NCBI RefSeq assembly: GCF_024168645.1 | Contig: NZ_JALJWF010000001.1 | Span: 2,843,001 to 2,907,000, forward strand | Source: Pseudomonas sp. GGS8 | GTDB lineage: Bacteria; Pseudomonadota; Gammaproteobacteria; Pseudomonadales; Pseudomonadaceae | Direction of reading: 5' to 3' | DNA: 64,000 nucleotides | Shown: one piece after another, positions 49,237 to 57,655 of the stretch | How the letters are laid out: every line of letters starts with the position of its first letter | Position numbering within the stretch: position 1 is the stretch's first letter | Made by a program: the position numbers and the translations under genes | The notes under the pieces: model-generated | What the model saw: only the letters and a program-made list of their open reading frames with translations | What the model was told of the DNA's origin: nothing | Databases searched by the model: none

Positions 49237-49402
49237 CGGCATCTTTTTGGCTCTGCAGGATGAAGGTCACGACGATCAGAATCAGCCAGAGCAAATAAGG
49301 GCGATACCAGGCGCCAGTGGCGTCGATCCACCAATCCATGATGGCCGGGGAAAACAGATAAATCCCCACTACCAGGAGCAGGACCAAGCGATAGATGTAC
49401 AT
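49226..49402 (-). CDS. cbrX: CbrX small membrane protein
   Basis: Two-helix membrane protein of 58 residues starting MYIYRLVLLLVVGIYLFSP and continuing through IMDWWIDATGAWYRPYLLWLILIVVTFIL. Its stop lies 11 nt inside cbrA, an arrangement known to couple cbrA translation to cbrX in P. putida. AGGCCGGGATG-like purines precede the ATG. Function beyond coupling is unknown. Confidence 0.85.
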   Translation of the reverse strand: MYIYRLVLLLVVGIYLFSPAIMDWWIDATGAWYRPYLLWLILIVVTFILQSQKDADEL

Positions 49403-49479
49403 CCCGGCCTCTCTCTTTTATGCGCGTGCCCGAAAACGTGCGGCGATGGTAACGGATGGGCGCGCCACTGCAAGTGGCA

Positions 49480-50376
49480 TCACCGCAGTTGCGCTTCGGG
49501 CAACGTCAGTGTGCGCGGGATCAGCGATGCATCCCAGTGGGCGATGCCCCAATTGAGCACTTCCCATGGTGTGGCGTCATTCAGTTCGATAACGGGATTG
49601 TGCCCCAGCGCCCGCAATGCGCGCAGTAACAGCGGTGTGGCCTGATCTTCGGTCAATGGCGGCGAACGATAGGATTTGCCGAGTTTGTGGCCGTCCGGCT
49701 GGGTAATCAGCGGGATGTGCAGGTAACGCGGTTGCGGCTGGCCAAGCAGTTCTTGCAGATAGAGTTGGCGCGGCGTGGAATCCAGCAGGTCGGCGCCGCG
49801 CACAATATCGGTGATGCCTTGCCAGGCATCGTCCAGTACCACCGCCAATTGGTAGGCATAGAGCCCGTCGCGGCGACGAATCACGAAGTCGCCGACCTCG
49901 CGGCCCAGGTGTTGACGGAATTCGCCTTGCACCCGGTCGATGAAGTGGTATTCCAGCTCCGGTACGCGCACGCGGATCGCCGCGTTCTCGGTGCCGTGCC
50001 CCGCGTTGCGGCAGAACCCGGGATAGATGCCGTGATACGGCTCCAGTTGCTTGCGCGAGCAGGTGCACGCATAGGCCAGGCCTTGGCTGAACAGGCGATT
50101 GAGGACCTCGGCGTAGGTCGCGTGCCGGTCACTCTGTCGGACCATCTCGCCATCCCACTCGAAGCCGTAGCTTTCCAGCGCCTTGAGAATTGCCGTCTGG
50201 GCGCCGGGTTCCTCCCGAGGAGGATCGAGATCTTCCATGCGCACCAGCCAGCGACCACCGACCGAACGGGCGTCGAGGTACGAGGCCAGCGCGGCCACCA
50301 GCGAACCGAAATGCAAATGCCCGCTGGGCGTGGGGGCGAAGCGCCCGATGTAGGTGGGGGAGGCGATGATGGTCAT
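49480..50376 (-). CDS. gluQ: glutamyl-Q tRNA(Asp) synthetase
   Basis: Truncated glutamyl-tRNA synthetase paralogue of 298 residues that attaches glutamate to queuosine 34 of tRNA-Asp. The ATG at 50376 (AAGGAGGG-like RBS not clear; GGAGG upstream) gives MTIIASPTYIGRFAPTPSGHLHFGSL, the class I HIGH region. CTCSRKQLEPYHGIYPGFCRNAG is the zinc-type insert, and HKLGKS is the KMSKS-like loop. No anticodon-binding domain follows, as expected. It lies downstream of dksA, its usual operon partner, beyond an REP pair. Confidence 0.95.
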   Translation of the reverse strand: MTIIASPTYIGRFAPTPSGHLHFGSLVAALASYLDARSVGGRWLVRMEDLDPPREEPGAQTAILKALESYGFEWDGEMVRQSDRHATYAEVLNRLFSQGLAYACTCSRKQLEPYHGIYPGFCRNAGHGTENAAIRVRVPELEYHFIDRVQGEFRQHLGREVGDFVIRRRDGLYAYQLAVVLDDAWQGITDIVRGADLLDSTPRQLYLQELLGQPQPRYLHIPLITQPDGHKLGKSYRSPPLTEDQATPLLLRALRALGHNPVIELNDATPWEVLNWGIAHWDASLIPRTLTLPEAQLR

Positions 50377-50424
50377 AAGGAGGGCGTCGGGCTGTTCAGT
50401 CGTTTTGAGCACGGCTTGAAGCCG

Positions 50425-50500
50425 CCTTCGCGAGCAAGCTTCGCGCCTACAGGACGTTGCGCTAGCCTTTGTAGGAGCGAAGCTTGCTCGCGAAGGCGAT
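50425..50500. repeat. REP inverted pair between gluQ and dksA
   Basis: CTTCGCGAGCAAGCTTCGCGCCTACAG (50426-50452) faces TGTAGGAGCGAAGCTTGCTC (50470-50489) and GCGAAGGCG. It is a variant unit (GTAGGAGCGAAGC) distinct from the GGGAGCGAGCC type elsewhere. Confidence 0.85.
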
Positions 50501-50536
50501 TTTAAATAGGCAACAAATGCCAGCAAATACCAGAAA

Positions 50537-50569
50537 CAAAAAACGGAGCGTTCGCACGCTCCGTTTTTC
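50537..50569. terminator. dksA terminator
   Basis: Stem AAACGGAGCG / CGCTCCGTTT with loop TTCGCA and T/A-runs on both sides, 14 nt after the dksA stop on the minus strand. Confidence 0.93.
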
Positions 50570-50582
50570 GTTCAAGCTGCAA

Positions 50583-51023
50583 TTACTTGCCGACTTGTTT
50601 TTCTTTGATTTCCGCCAGGGTCTTGCAGTCAACACACATGTCGGCGGTAGGGCGGGCTTCCAGTCGCTTGACGCCGATTTCGACGCCGCAGGACTCGCAC
50701 CAGCCGTATTCTTCGTCTTCGATCAATTGCAGGGTTTTGTCGATTTTCTTGATCAACTTGCGCTCGCGGTCGCGGGCGCGCAATTCGAGGCTGAATTCCT
50801 CTTCCTGGCTGGCACGGTCTGCCGGGTCAGGAAAGTTGGCCGCTTCGTCTTTCATATGATCAACAGTACGGTCGACTTCCTGCATCAAGTCCTGTTTCCA
50901 CTTGTTCAGGATCTTGGTGAAGTGAGCACGCATGGGTTTGCCCATGTACTCTTCGCCCTTCACTTCTTTGTAGGGTTCGAAGCCGCTGATCGACTGATTT
51001 TGCTGCTTTGCTTGGGTGGGCAT
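50583..51023 (-). CDS. dksA: RNA polymerase-binding transcription factor DksA
   Basis: Coiled-coil cofactor of ppGpp that inserts into the RNA polymerase secondary channel, 146 residues. The coiled-coil tip FPDPADRASQEEEF keeps both key aspartates (Asp66, Asp69). Zinc finger with CESC (Cys109, Cys112) and CVDC (Cys130, Cys133), all four present, so it is the zinc form rather than the Cys-less DksA2. The ATG at 51023 gives MPTQAKQQNQSISGFEPY. The longer frame from 51176 is not used. It heads the dksA-gluQ unit. Confidence 0.97.
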   Translation of the reverse strand: MPTQAKQQNQSISGFEPYKEVKGEEYMGKPMRAHFTKILNKWKQDLMQEVDRTVDHMKDEAANFPDPADRASQEEEFSLELRARDRERKLIKKIDKTLQLIEDEEYGWCESCGVEIGVKRLEARPTADMCVDCKTLAEIKEKQVGK

Positions 51024-51357
51024 GAAATGGACCGCCTCTACTCTTGTAATCCATTGCGCAGGATTGCTCCAACACCGACACCTGCCGGCCCTGCGGCTGC
51101 AAGCGGGCGAACTTACCAGATCAAATCGGACCGCGCTACTCCCGGATGTCGAGCCTGCGGCCCGTGGTGCTTGCAAAAGATTGCAAAGCCTCGTCTGGTG
51201 GCTAAGGAGACCTGATCAATTATTGATTTTAGTCAAACCTGAGACATACGCTTGAATCGATTGAGATCAGCGTTATATGGGCTCTGACCGCTTTAGACTC
51301 TCGCTCGTTCCTGCGCTTGGGTAGAATCAATTCTTTTCCCCGTTGTAAGGAAGGCTA
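51024..51357. other. divergent promoter region between dksA and aminotransferase
   Basis: No gene seen in 334 bp. It must hold the divergent promoters of dksA and the aminotransferase gene. GGTAGAAT at 51320-51327 could be a -10 for the latter; no clean -35 hexamer accompanies it. Confidence 0.4.
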
Positions 51358-52530
51358 ATGGCTCCGTCCTACAGTGCGCGCAGTCGCGCTATCGAACCGT
51401 TCCATGTCATGGCCCTGCTGGCGCGGGCCAACGAGCTGCAAGCGGCTGGCCACGACGTGATTCATCTGGAAATCGGCGAGCCGGACTTCACCACCGCCGA
51501 GCCGATCATCCAGGCCGGCCAGGCCGCGCTGACGGCGGGGAAGACCCGTTACACCGCCGCCCGTGGCATTCCCGAGCTGCGTGAGGCCATTTCGGGTTTT
51601 TATCAGCAGCGTTACCGGCTGAGCATCGATCCGCAGCGCATCATGATCACGCCCGGCGGTTCAGGCGCGTTGCTGTTGGCCAGCGCCTTGCTGGTGGACC
51701 CGGGCAAGCATTGGCTGCTGGCCGACCCGGGTTACCCGTGCAACCGGCACTTCCTGCGCCTGGTGGAAGGCGCGGCGCAACTGGTGCCGGTCGGGCCGGA
51801 CGTGCGTTATCAACTGACTCCCGACCTGGTCGCGCGTCACTGGGATCACGACAGTGTCGGCGCCTTGGTAGCGTCGCCGGCCAACCCCACCGGGACCATC
51901 CTGACCCGTGATGAGTTGGCCGGGTTGTCCGCGGCGATCAAGGCTCGTCACGGTCATTTGGTGGTCGACGAGATCTACCACGGCCTGACTTACGGCACGG
52001 ATGCGGCCAGCGTGCTGGAAGTCGATGACAGCGCCTTCGTCCTCAATAGTTTTTCCAAGTATTTCGGCATGACCGGCTGGCGCCTCGGTTGGCTGGTCGC
52101 GCCCGAAGCGGCAGTCGGTGAACTGGAGAAGCTCGCCCAGAACCTCTACATCAGTGCACCGAGCATGGCGCAGTACGCCGCATTGGCCTGCTTCGAGCCC
52201 GCCACCATCAGCATTCTCGAGGAGCGCCGCGCCGAGTTCGGTCGACGTCGCGACTTTCTGCTGCCAGCCCTGCGGGAATTGGGTTTCGGTATCGTCGTAG
52301 AACCGGAAGGCGCGTTCTATTTGTACGCCGATATCAGCAAGTTCGGCGGCGATGCCTTCTCGTTTTGCCAACACTTCCTCGAAACCGAACACGTTGCGAT
52401 TACCCCGGGGCTGGACTTCGGGCGTCATCAAGCCGGGCATCATGTGCGGTTTGCCTATACCCAAAGCCTTCCGCGCTTGCAAGAAGCAGTCGAACGGATC
52501 GCTCGCGGGTTGAAGAGCTGGCAAGGCTGA
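51358..52530 (+). CDS. PLP-dependent class I/II aminotransferase
   Basis: Aspartate-aminotransferase-fold enzyme of 390 residues. The PLP-binding lysine is in [18 protein letters not shown] (about Lys236), with family motifs [42 protein letters not shown] and [10 protein letters not shown]. The Arg that grips the substrate carboxylate is in [10 protein letters not shown] near residue 362. The amino donor cannot be named; AspC/AlaT-like. GTAAGGAAGG precedes the ATG. Its stop overlaps the sfsA start by 1 bp (TGATG). Confidence 0.92.
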   Translation: MAPSYSARSRAIEPFHVMALLARANELQAAGHDVIHLEIGEPDFTTAEPIIQAGQAALTAGKTRYTAARGIPELREAISGFYQQRYRLSIDPQRIMITPGGSGALLLASALLVDPGKHWLLADPGYPCNRHFLRLVEGAAQLVPVGPDVRYQLTPDLVARHWDHDSVGALVASPANPTGTILTRDELAGLSAAIKARHGHLVVDEIYHGLTYGTDAASVLEVDDSAFVLNSFSKYFGMTGWRLGWLVAPEAAVGELEKLAQNLYISAPSMAQYAALACFEPATISILEERRAEFGRRRDFLLPALRELGFGIVVEPEGAFYLYADISKFGGDAFSFCQHFLETEHVAITPGLDFGRHQAGHHVRFAYTQSLPRLQEAVERIARGLKSWQG

Positions 52531-53243
52531 TGCGCTTCCATCCTCCCCTCGAAGAAGGTCGCTTGATTCGTCGTTACAAACGTTTTCTCGCCGACATCGA
52601 AGCCGTTGGCGGCGAGTTGCTGACCATTCACTGCCCGAACACCGGTTCAATGCTTAATTGCCAGGTCGAGGGCGGGCAAGTCTGGTTTAGCCGCTCCACC
52701 GACCCCAAGCGCAAGTTGCCCGGTACCTGGGAAATTGGCGAAACCCCGCAGGGACGGCTGTTCTGTGTGAACACCGGGCGCGCCAACGGCTTGATCGAGG
52801 AGGCGCTGCGGGCTGGCGTCATCGCCGAGCTGAACGGCTTTACCGAACTGAAGCGCGAAGTGGCCTACGGTCAGGAAAGCAGCCGCATCGACTTTCGCCT
52901 CGATTACCCGGGCGGACCGGCTTATGTGGAAGTCAAAAGCGTCACCCTGGGCTTCGATGGTTCGGCGGTAGCGGCATTTCCTGATGCGGTGACCCAGCGC
53001 GGGGCCAAGCATTTGCGCGAGCTGGCACATTTGGCCCGGGACGGGATTCGCGCAGTGCAGTTGTATTGCGTGAACCTGACAGGGGTCGACGCGGTACGTC
53101 CTGCCGAAGAAATCGATTCGACCTACGCGGCGGCGTTACGCGAAGCAGTGGCGTGCGGGGTCGAAGTGCTGGCGTATGGCGTGCGCTTGACCCACGAAGA
53201 GTTGGTGGTCGATCGGCGCTTGGATGTGTTGCTGAACGGTTAG
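52530..53243 (+). CDS. sfsA: sugar fermentation stimulation protein homologue SfsA
   Basis: DNA-binding/nuclease-like protein of 237 residues. [24 protein letters not shown] and [10 protein letters not shown] form the OB-fold part, and [24 protein letters not shown] carries the PD-(D/E)XK-like core (Asp, then Glu-x-Lys). In E. coli it was named for stimulating maltose gene expression; the biochemical role is unclear. It is coupled to the upstream aminotransferase and converges on the Rieske gene with a 4-bp overlap of the two ends. Confidence 0.92.
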   Translation: MRFHPPLEEGRLIRRYKRFLADIEAVGGELLTIHCPNTGSMLNCQVEGGQVWFSRSTDPKRKLPGTWEIGETPQGRLFCVNTGRANGLIEEALRAGVIAELNGFTELKREVAYGQESSRIDFRLDYPGGPAYVEVKSVTLGFDGSAVAAFPDAVTQRGAKHLRELAHLARDGIRAVQLYCVNLTGVDAVRPAEEIDSTYAAALREAVACGVEVLAYGVRLTHEELVVDRRLDVLLNG

Positions 53244-53557
53244 AGCGTGACCCAGATCCCTTGCTCGTCTTCGCGGCAGGGGATGGTGGTCAGGGATTGT
53301 CCGGCGCACGGTCCGGCGACGCATTCGCCGTCTTCGATCAGAAACAGTGCGCCGTGGGTGGCGCACTGGATCAGGCTGTTGCTGGGGTCGAGAAACTGGT
53401 CGGGCTGCCATTCCAGTGCGACACCACGGTGCGGGCAGCGATTTTCATACACGTACACTCGACCGTCTCGGCGCACAGCCAGAAGCTTCTGACCGTCGAC
53501 GTCGAAACCGCGACTGCTGGCGTCAGCCAATTCGGCGCCTGTGCAAAGAAGTTTCAT
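53240..53557 (-). CDS. Rieske [2Fe-2S] protein
   Basis: Small soluble Rieske protein of 105 residues. The cluster ligands are Cys41/His43 in CPHRG and Cys65/His68 in CATHG. The ATG at 53557 fits [19 protein letters not shown]. Such stand-alone Rieske proteins can act as electron carriers for oxygenases, but no oxygenase is near. It converges on sfsA and is divergent from the permease gene with 194 bp between. Confidence 0.9.
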   Translation of the reverse strand: MKLLCTGAELADASSRGFDVDGQKLLAVRRDGRVYVYENRCPHRGVALEWQPDQFLDPSNSLIQCATHGALFLIEDGECVAGPCAGQSLTTIPCREDEQGIWVTL

Positions 53558-53601
53558 GTCTATCCTCAAATCCAGCGGCTCGTGACCCGGTATGTCCGAG
53601 C

Positions 53602-53629
53602 TTGACGTGCAAATGCAAGCAATTATCAA
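53602..53629 (+). promoter_or_regulatory. candidate promoter with Fur-like site before the permease
   Basis: TTGACG at 53602-53607 and TATCAA at 53624-53629 with 16 nt between. The overlapping GCAAATGCAAGCAATTATC (53609-53627) matches 12 of 19 bases of the Fur consensus, mainly in the AATG and ATTATC halves. Confidence 0.4.
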
Positions 53630-53751
53630 ATGGCGGCTCGCCCTCAGGGCGATTACCGGATGCCGAGCATACTTGGCCTGTCATCTCTATGCCCGGGAAA
53701 CCTTTAAAGGACGCTGTTTATGCACCTGTTCGATCCCGGTACGACTGGCCA

Positions 53752-54789
53752 ATGACCCTTCTGGTTAAACCCCGTGCGTTGTTCATTGGCTTGAGCCTGC
53801 TGTGTTTGCTGGCGATCTGGCTGTCGCTGGCGCTGGGTCCGGTGAGTTTGCCGTTGTTCGATACGCTACGGGCGGCGCTGCGGCTGATCGGTTTGCCCAC
53901 TGCGCCCGACGGGTTGGAGCAGGCTGAGCTGATCCTCAGTCAGATTCGCCTGCCGCGAACCTTGCTCGGTTTGGCGGTGGGCGGGGTTCTGGCGCTGTCC
54001 GGCGTGGCGATGCAGGGCTTGTTTCGCAATCCTCTGGCCGATCCGGGCCTGGTGGGGGTTTCCAGCGGCGCAGCACTGGGCGCGGCCATCGCGATTGTCG
54101 GCGGCTCGGTATTCGGTGGACTGCCTGAATCCTTCGGGCCTTATCTGTTGTCGGTGTGCGCGTTTCTCGGCGGGTTGGGGGTGACGGCGCTGGTCTATCG
54201 ACTGGGGCGACGCAATGGCCAGACCAGCGCCGCCACCATGCTGCTCGCCGGTATTGCATTGACTGCCCTGGCCGGTTCGGCGGTCGGGCTCTTCACCTAT
54301 CTGGCGGATGACGCGACTCTACGCACCCTGGCGTTCTGGAACCTGGGCAGCCTTAACGGCGCCAGTTACTCGCGGCTCTGGCCGTTGCTGCTGGTGAGCG
54401 CCGGTGTGGCGCTGTGGTTGCCGCGTCGGGCCAAGGCCTTGAATGCATTGTTGCTGGGGGAGTCGGAGGCCGGTCACTTGGGTATCGACGTCGAAGGCCT
54501 CAAACGCGAATTGGTGTTCTGCACGGCGCTGGGTGTCGGCGCGGCGGTAGCGGCGGCGGGGATGATCGGGTTTGTCGGCCTGGTGGTACCGCATCTGGTG
54601 CGGCTGCTGGCCGGTCCCGATCATCGGGTGCTGTTGCCGGCGTCGGTGTTGGCGGGGGCCAGTCTCCTGTTGTTTGCCGATCTGGTGGCGCGGCTGGCGC
54701 TGGCGCCGGCTGAGTTGCCGATCGGGATTGTCACGGCTTTCATTGGCGCGCCGTTCTTTCTGTATTTATTGCTCAGAGGGCGTGCCTGA
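53752..54789 (+). CDS. phuU: FecCD-family (haem/iron) ABC transporter permease
   Basis: Inner-membrane permease of 345 residues with about ten helices. [50 protein letters not shown] is the FecCD/BtuC signature. The coupling loop [16 protein letters not shown] and the motif [24 protein letters not shown] follow. By order with the ATPase, the ChaN protein and prrF it matches phuU of the P. aeruginosa haem uptake operon, though substrates such as iron-siderophore or cobalamin cannot be excluded from sequence alone. An upstream frame to 53347 is antisense to the Rieske gene and not used. ATGA-type overlap with the ATPase. Confidence 0.88.
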   Translation: MTLLVKPRALFIGLSLLCLLAIWLSLALGPVSLPLFDTLRAALRLIGLPTAPDGLEQAELILSQIRLPRTLLGLAVGGVLALSGVAMQGLFRNPLADPGLVGVSSGAALGAAIAIVGGSVFGGLPESFGPYLLSVCAFLGGLGVTALVYRLGRRNGQTSAATMLLAGIALTALAGSAVGLFTYLADDATLRTLAFWNLGSLNGASYSRLWPLLLVSAGVALWLPRRAKALNALLLGESEAGHLGIDVEGLKRELVFCTALGVGAAVAAAGMIGFVGLVVPHLVRLLAGPDHRVLLPASVLAGASLLLFADLVARLALAPAELPIGIVTAFIGAPFFLYLLLRGRA

Positions 54790-55556
54790 TGTTGCGAGCG
54801 CAGAACCTGCAAATCCGCCGCGGTCGAAAGATTGTCCTGACGGACATCACCCTTGAGCTTAAATCGGGCGAAGTCCTCGGCGTGTTGGGTCCTAATGGCG
54901 CCGGCAAAAGCACGTTGCTCGGCGCCCTCTGCGGTGAATTGCCTGCGGACCATGGCAGTGTCTGGCTCGATGAGCATGAATTGAGTCATTGGGCCGGGGG
55001 GCAGCGAGCCCAGCGTTTGGCGGTGTTGCCGCAAGTGTCGACCCTGGACTTTGCCTTTCGCGTCGAAGAAGTGGTCGGCATGGGCCGCCTGCCTTATCAA
55101 AGCGGCCGGGTCCGGGATGACGAGATTGTCGCCACCGCGCTACAGGCGGCCGATGCGGGGCACTTGAGCGGTCGCAGTTATCTGGCGTTATCCGGCGGTG
55201 AACGTCAGCGGGTGCATCTGGCGCGGGTGTTGGCGCAACTCTGGCCAGGCGAGGCGGGGCAGACGTTGTTGCTCGATGAGCCGACGTCGATGCTCGATCC
55301 GCTGCATCAACACACTACTCTGCAAGCGGTGTGTGAGTTCGCCGATCGCGGTGCGGCGGTGCTGGTGATCTTGCATGATCTGAACCTGGCGGCACGTTAT
55401 TGTGATCGCCTGTTACTGCTCGAAGGTGGGCGTCTGGTGGCGCTGGACACGCCCGAACAGGTACTGCGTCCGGAACTGCTCAAGGCTGTGTTCGGGCTGG
55501 AAGTATTGGTGCAACCGCACCCGGAGCGTGGGCATCCGCTGGTTATCGCCCGCTGA
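54789..55556 (+). CDS. phuV: haem ABC transporter ATP-binding protein (HmuV/PhuV type)
   Basis: ABC ATPase of 255 residues. Walker [12 protein letters not shown] (residues ~35-45), signature [18 protein letters not shown], Walker [18 protein letters not shown] and the switch His in [13 protein letters not shown] are all intact. [10 protein letters not shown] resembles the HmuV type more than BtuD or FepC. Overlaps the permease by 1 bp. The substrate-binding protein and outer-membrane receptor normally seen with it are absent here. Confidence 0.9.
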   Translation: MLRAQNLQIRRGRKIVLTDITLELKSGEVLGVLGPNGAGKSTLLGALCGELPADHGSVWLDEHELSHWAGGQRAQRLAVLPQVSTLDFAFRVEEVVGMGRLPYQSGRVRDDEIVATALQAADAGHLSGRSYLALSGGERQRVHLARVLAQLWPGEAGQTLLLDEPTSMLDPLHQHTTLQAVCEFADRGAAVLVILHDLNLAARYCDRLLLLEGGRLVALDTPEQVLRPELLKAVFGLEVLVQPHPERGHPLVIAR

Positions 55557-55568
55557 GGTGTTTTAGGG

Positions 55569-56432
55569 ATGAGAACGCGCGTGATGGTTTTTCTGGCTGC
55601 GCTGTTACTGAGTGCTTGCCAGCATGTAGCGGTGCCGCCGGTCAGCGGCGAAATCCGGGATCTGCGCAGCGGTCAGCTCATGACGGCGCAGGAACTGCTT
55701 GCACGGTTGGCTGAACCTTCGCGGCTGATCGTCGGCGAGCAGCATGACAATCGTGATCACCATCAACTGCAATTGTGGTTATTGCAGGCGCTGGGTGAGC
55801 GACGGCCGCAAGGCAGTCTGCTCCTGGAAATGCTGACGCCGGATCAGCAGCAACGCGTCGATGACGTTCGGCATGCCTCACCATTGCCGACCGATTTGTC
55901 CGGGGCATTGGCCTGGCAGTCGGGATGGGACTGGGATCTTTACGGGCCGATCGTTCGATTTGCCCTGATTCAGCCGTACCCGTTACTGGCGGCTAATCTG
56001 GGCACGCCTGAAGTCCGTAACGTCTATGCCAAGCCGCCGACATTGAGCGGTGCGCGCTCCAACGCTGCGACGGTCAAAAATAAGTTGCTGGCTCAGATCA
56101 GTGATTCCCACTGTGGTTTGCTGCCTGAATCACAGATGCCCGCGATGCTGGCCGTCCAGCAGCAGCGTGACCGACGGATAGCCGAGCGATTACGGGTGGC
56201 ACCGATGCCTTCACTGTTGTTTGCCGGTGCGTTCCACGCACGCAAGGATGTCGGGGTGCCGATCCATGTGCTGGATCTGGGGGAGCCCGAGGCACCAACG
56301 GTATTGATGCTGGCAGAGCAGGGTGCGGAGGTCACGCCGGCCATGGCTGATTACGTCTGGTATACGCCCGCCACGCCGCCGCAGGATTACTGCGCGCAAA
56401 TGCGTAAACAGTTCGGCAAACCGTCAGGCTAA
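55569..56432 (+). CDS. ChaN-family lipoprotein
   Basis: Lipoprotein of 287 residues with signal MRTRVMVFLAALLLSAC and lipobox LLSAC. LIVGEQHDNRDHHQLQLWLLQAL is the ChaN/TIKI-fold signature with His and Glu residues; the family includes a Campylobacter haem-binding lipoprotein. GSLLLEMLTPDQQQRVDDV and the ALAWQSGWDWDLYGPIVRFA region complete the fold. It stands in the position of phuW. It starts 12 nt after the ATPase stop and is probably in the same operon. Confidence 0.85.
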   Translation: MRTRVMVFLAALLLSACQHVAVPPVSGEIRDLRSGQLMTAQELLARLAEPSRLIVGEQHDNRDHHQLQLWLLQALGERRPQGSLLLEMLTPDQQQRVDDVRHASPLPTDLSGALAWQSGWDWDLYGPIVRFALIQPYPLLAANLGTPEVRNVYAKPPTLSGARSNAATVKNKLLAQISDSHCGLLPESQMPAMLAVQQQRDRRIAERLRVAPMPSLLFAGAFHARKDVGVPIHVLDLGEPEAPTVLMLAEQGAEVTPAMADYVWYTPATPPQDYCAQMRKQFGKPSG

Positions 56433-56458
56433 TAAGATCAGGCGAGTTTTCCACAGGC

Positions 56459-56572
56459 AAAAAAAGACCCGGCAAGTGCCGGGTCAAATAACCGTGATTA
56501 GCCTGATGAGGAGATAATCTGAGAGTCCGAACCAAGGGCTTTTCAGAATATCGACCAGTCTCGCGACCAGTT
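56459..56572 (-). ncRNA. prrF: PrrF-type Fur-regulated small RNA
   Basis: About 114-nt sRNA that under iron shortage represses mRNAs of iron-containing proteins such as SodB and TCA enzymes. The minus strand reads AACTGGTCGCGAGACTGGTC, then the antisense core GACTCTCAGATTATCTCCTC and ATCAGGCTAATCACGG, closing with the GACCCGGC-AAGT-GCCGGGTC-type terminator (56485-56466) and seven U. This match with the Pseudomonas PrrF core is by recall. The promoter carries a Fur box. Only one copy is present; P. aeruginosa has two in tandem at this locus. Confidence 0.9.
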
Positions 56573-56574
56573 GT

Positions 56575-56606
56575 GATAATCATAGCGATTCTCATTACCA
56601 AGTCAA
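56575..56606 (-). promoter_or_regulatory. prrF promoter overlapping a Fur box
   Basis: Minus-strand TTGACT (56606-56601), 16-nt spacer, TATGAT (56584-56579). The Fur box GATAATCATAGCGATTCTC on the plus strand at 56575-56593 matches the consensus at 14 of 19 bases and covers the -10 region, fitting repression by iron-bound Fur. Confidence 0.88.
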
Positions 56607-56703
56607 CCGCTGATTTTCCATTCCCGTGAATTGCGTCATCCCTTCGCTGGAAAGCCTCGTAATCATTGGGTTTCAGGCTGTGCGCTTGAGTAAAACTACT
56701 CGT

Positions 56704-56979
56704 TCAATTCTTGTGGCGAGACGAAATAGCATCCAGCTGTTTGTTCAAGGCCTCCTTGCGCTCTGCGGGAATGTCGTTCCAGTGAACATCCATCAACGCG
56801 CCTTCAATCGCATACAACAACACCTTGGACGCCCGAAAACCGCGCGTGCGCACGGCCCGATAAGCATCCACAGCTCCCAGCCGACGCAAGTCCGAGGCAC
56901 TGTGGATGCCCACGGCATGCAGCCATTGCGCCGACGTCTTGCCAAGATTCTTCAGGTGTTGCAGTTCATCATTCATCAA
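56704..56979 (-). CDS. TfoX C-terminal domain-like protein
   Basis: Soluble protein of 91 residues (90 from the second ATG). The sequence LKNLGKTSAQWLHAVGIHSASDLRRLGAVDAYRAVR is the TfoX C-terminal domain, a helix-hairpin-helix-like fold. The N-terminal TfoX domain is absent. Full TfoX/Sxy induces competence, but solo C-terminal proteins are common and of unknown role. No operon partner. Confidence 0.85.
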   Translation of the reverse strand: MMNDELQHLKNLGKTSAQWLHAVGIHSASDLRRLGAVDAYRAVRTRGFRASKVLLYAIEGALMDVHWNDIPAERKEALNKQLDAISSRHKN

Positions 56980-57219
56980 GCCTCCTTGCGACAGCCGAAC
57001 GGTGCGTGGGCGAGCCTCTCAGCAGTGTAGCCATCAGTAGGAAAAGCGTGATTGTTTGGTCGGTTTCGACGCAAAAGCTTCTAAGAGGCAAACTCAAGAA
57101 GCGGCGTGAAAAGGCGGAGTATGTAGTCCGAAGGCGTGTGGAAAATTGAGTTTTCGAGCAAAAAAAGTACAAAGTCCAGCGCAAAGCGGGGGCGCCGGAC
57201 TGTGTGAAGCGTCGCTTTT
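56980..57219. other. intergenic region without recognisable feature
   Basis: 240 bp of lower GC content than the flanks between the TfoX-C gene and the pentapeptide-repeat gene. Hints of imperfect inverted repeats exist, but no gene, promoter or known RNA could be supported. Confidence 0.4.
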
Positions 57220-57564
57220 TTAGCGGGTGCGATAACGCAGGCGTGTACCGAAATTCATCGACATCAAAATTTCATCGGCACTTAACTCTGGCGGGAAGTA
57301 GGCACCGGAGATCTGCGCGTGGGCCAGGCTCGCGCCTTCCATGGACGAGTTGCGAAAATCGATGCCGCGCAAGTCGGCAGAACGGAAATAGGCATCGGTG
57401 AAGTCGATGCCGTCGGCGTTCAGTTCACGTAGATCAAGGCCGCGGAAGTCACCACCGACCATGTCGATGGGGCCATCTTTCGGGCGTTCGTTGTTAAAGC
57501 CTGTGATGTCGTCTTTGTGCAGCAAGGCATAAAGCGGGGTGTCGAGAAGTTTCGGCTGGCTCAT
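57220..57564 (-). CDS. pentapeptide-repeat protein
   Basis: 114-residue protein with a short pentapeptide stretch: GDFRGLDLRELNADGIDFTDAYFRSADLRGIDFRNSSMEGASLAHAQISGAYF, following the A(D/N)LXX pattern for about nine repeats (residues ~37-90). This would give a small right-handed beta-helix. Too short to be a Qnr-type gyrase protector with certainty. The C-terminus (MSMNFGTRLRYRTR) is basic. Function unknown. Confidence 0.85.
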   Translation of the reverse strand: MSQPKLLDTPLYALLHKDDITGFNNERPKDGPIDMVGGDFRGLDLRELNADGIDFTDAYFRSADLRGIDFRNSSMEGASLAHAQISGAYFPPELSADEILMSMNFGTRLRYRTR

Positions 57565-57655
57565 GTCGCATCACCTGATGGTTTTATGGCGCCAGTATAG
57601 TGCCACTATTTGGCAGCCGTGAAGCCGGCGAGGGCTTCACGGCTGAAATTGTTTC

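Noticed and set aside
50583..51176. Long DksA start at 51176
   Set aside because: The 51 extra residues are Arg/Ser/Gly rich and not DksA-like; the ATG at 51023 gives the standard MPTQ start.
57220..57564. Pentapeptide protein as a Qnr quinolone-resistance gene
   Set aside because: 114 residues with about nine repeats is half the length of Qnr proteins and lacks the dimerisation module.
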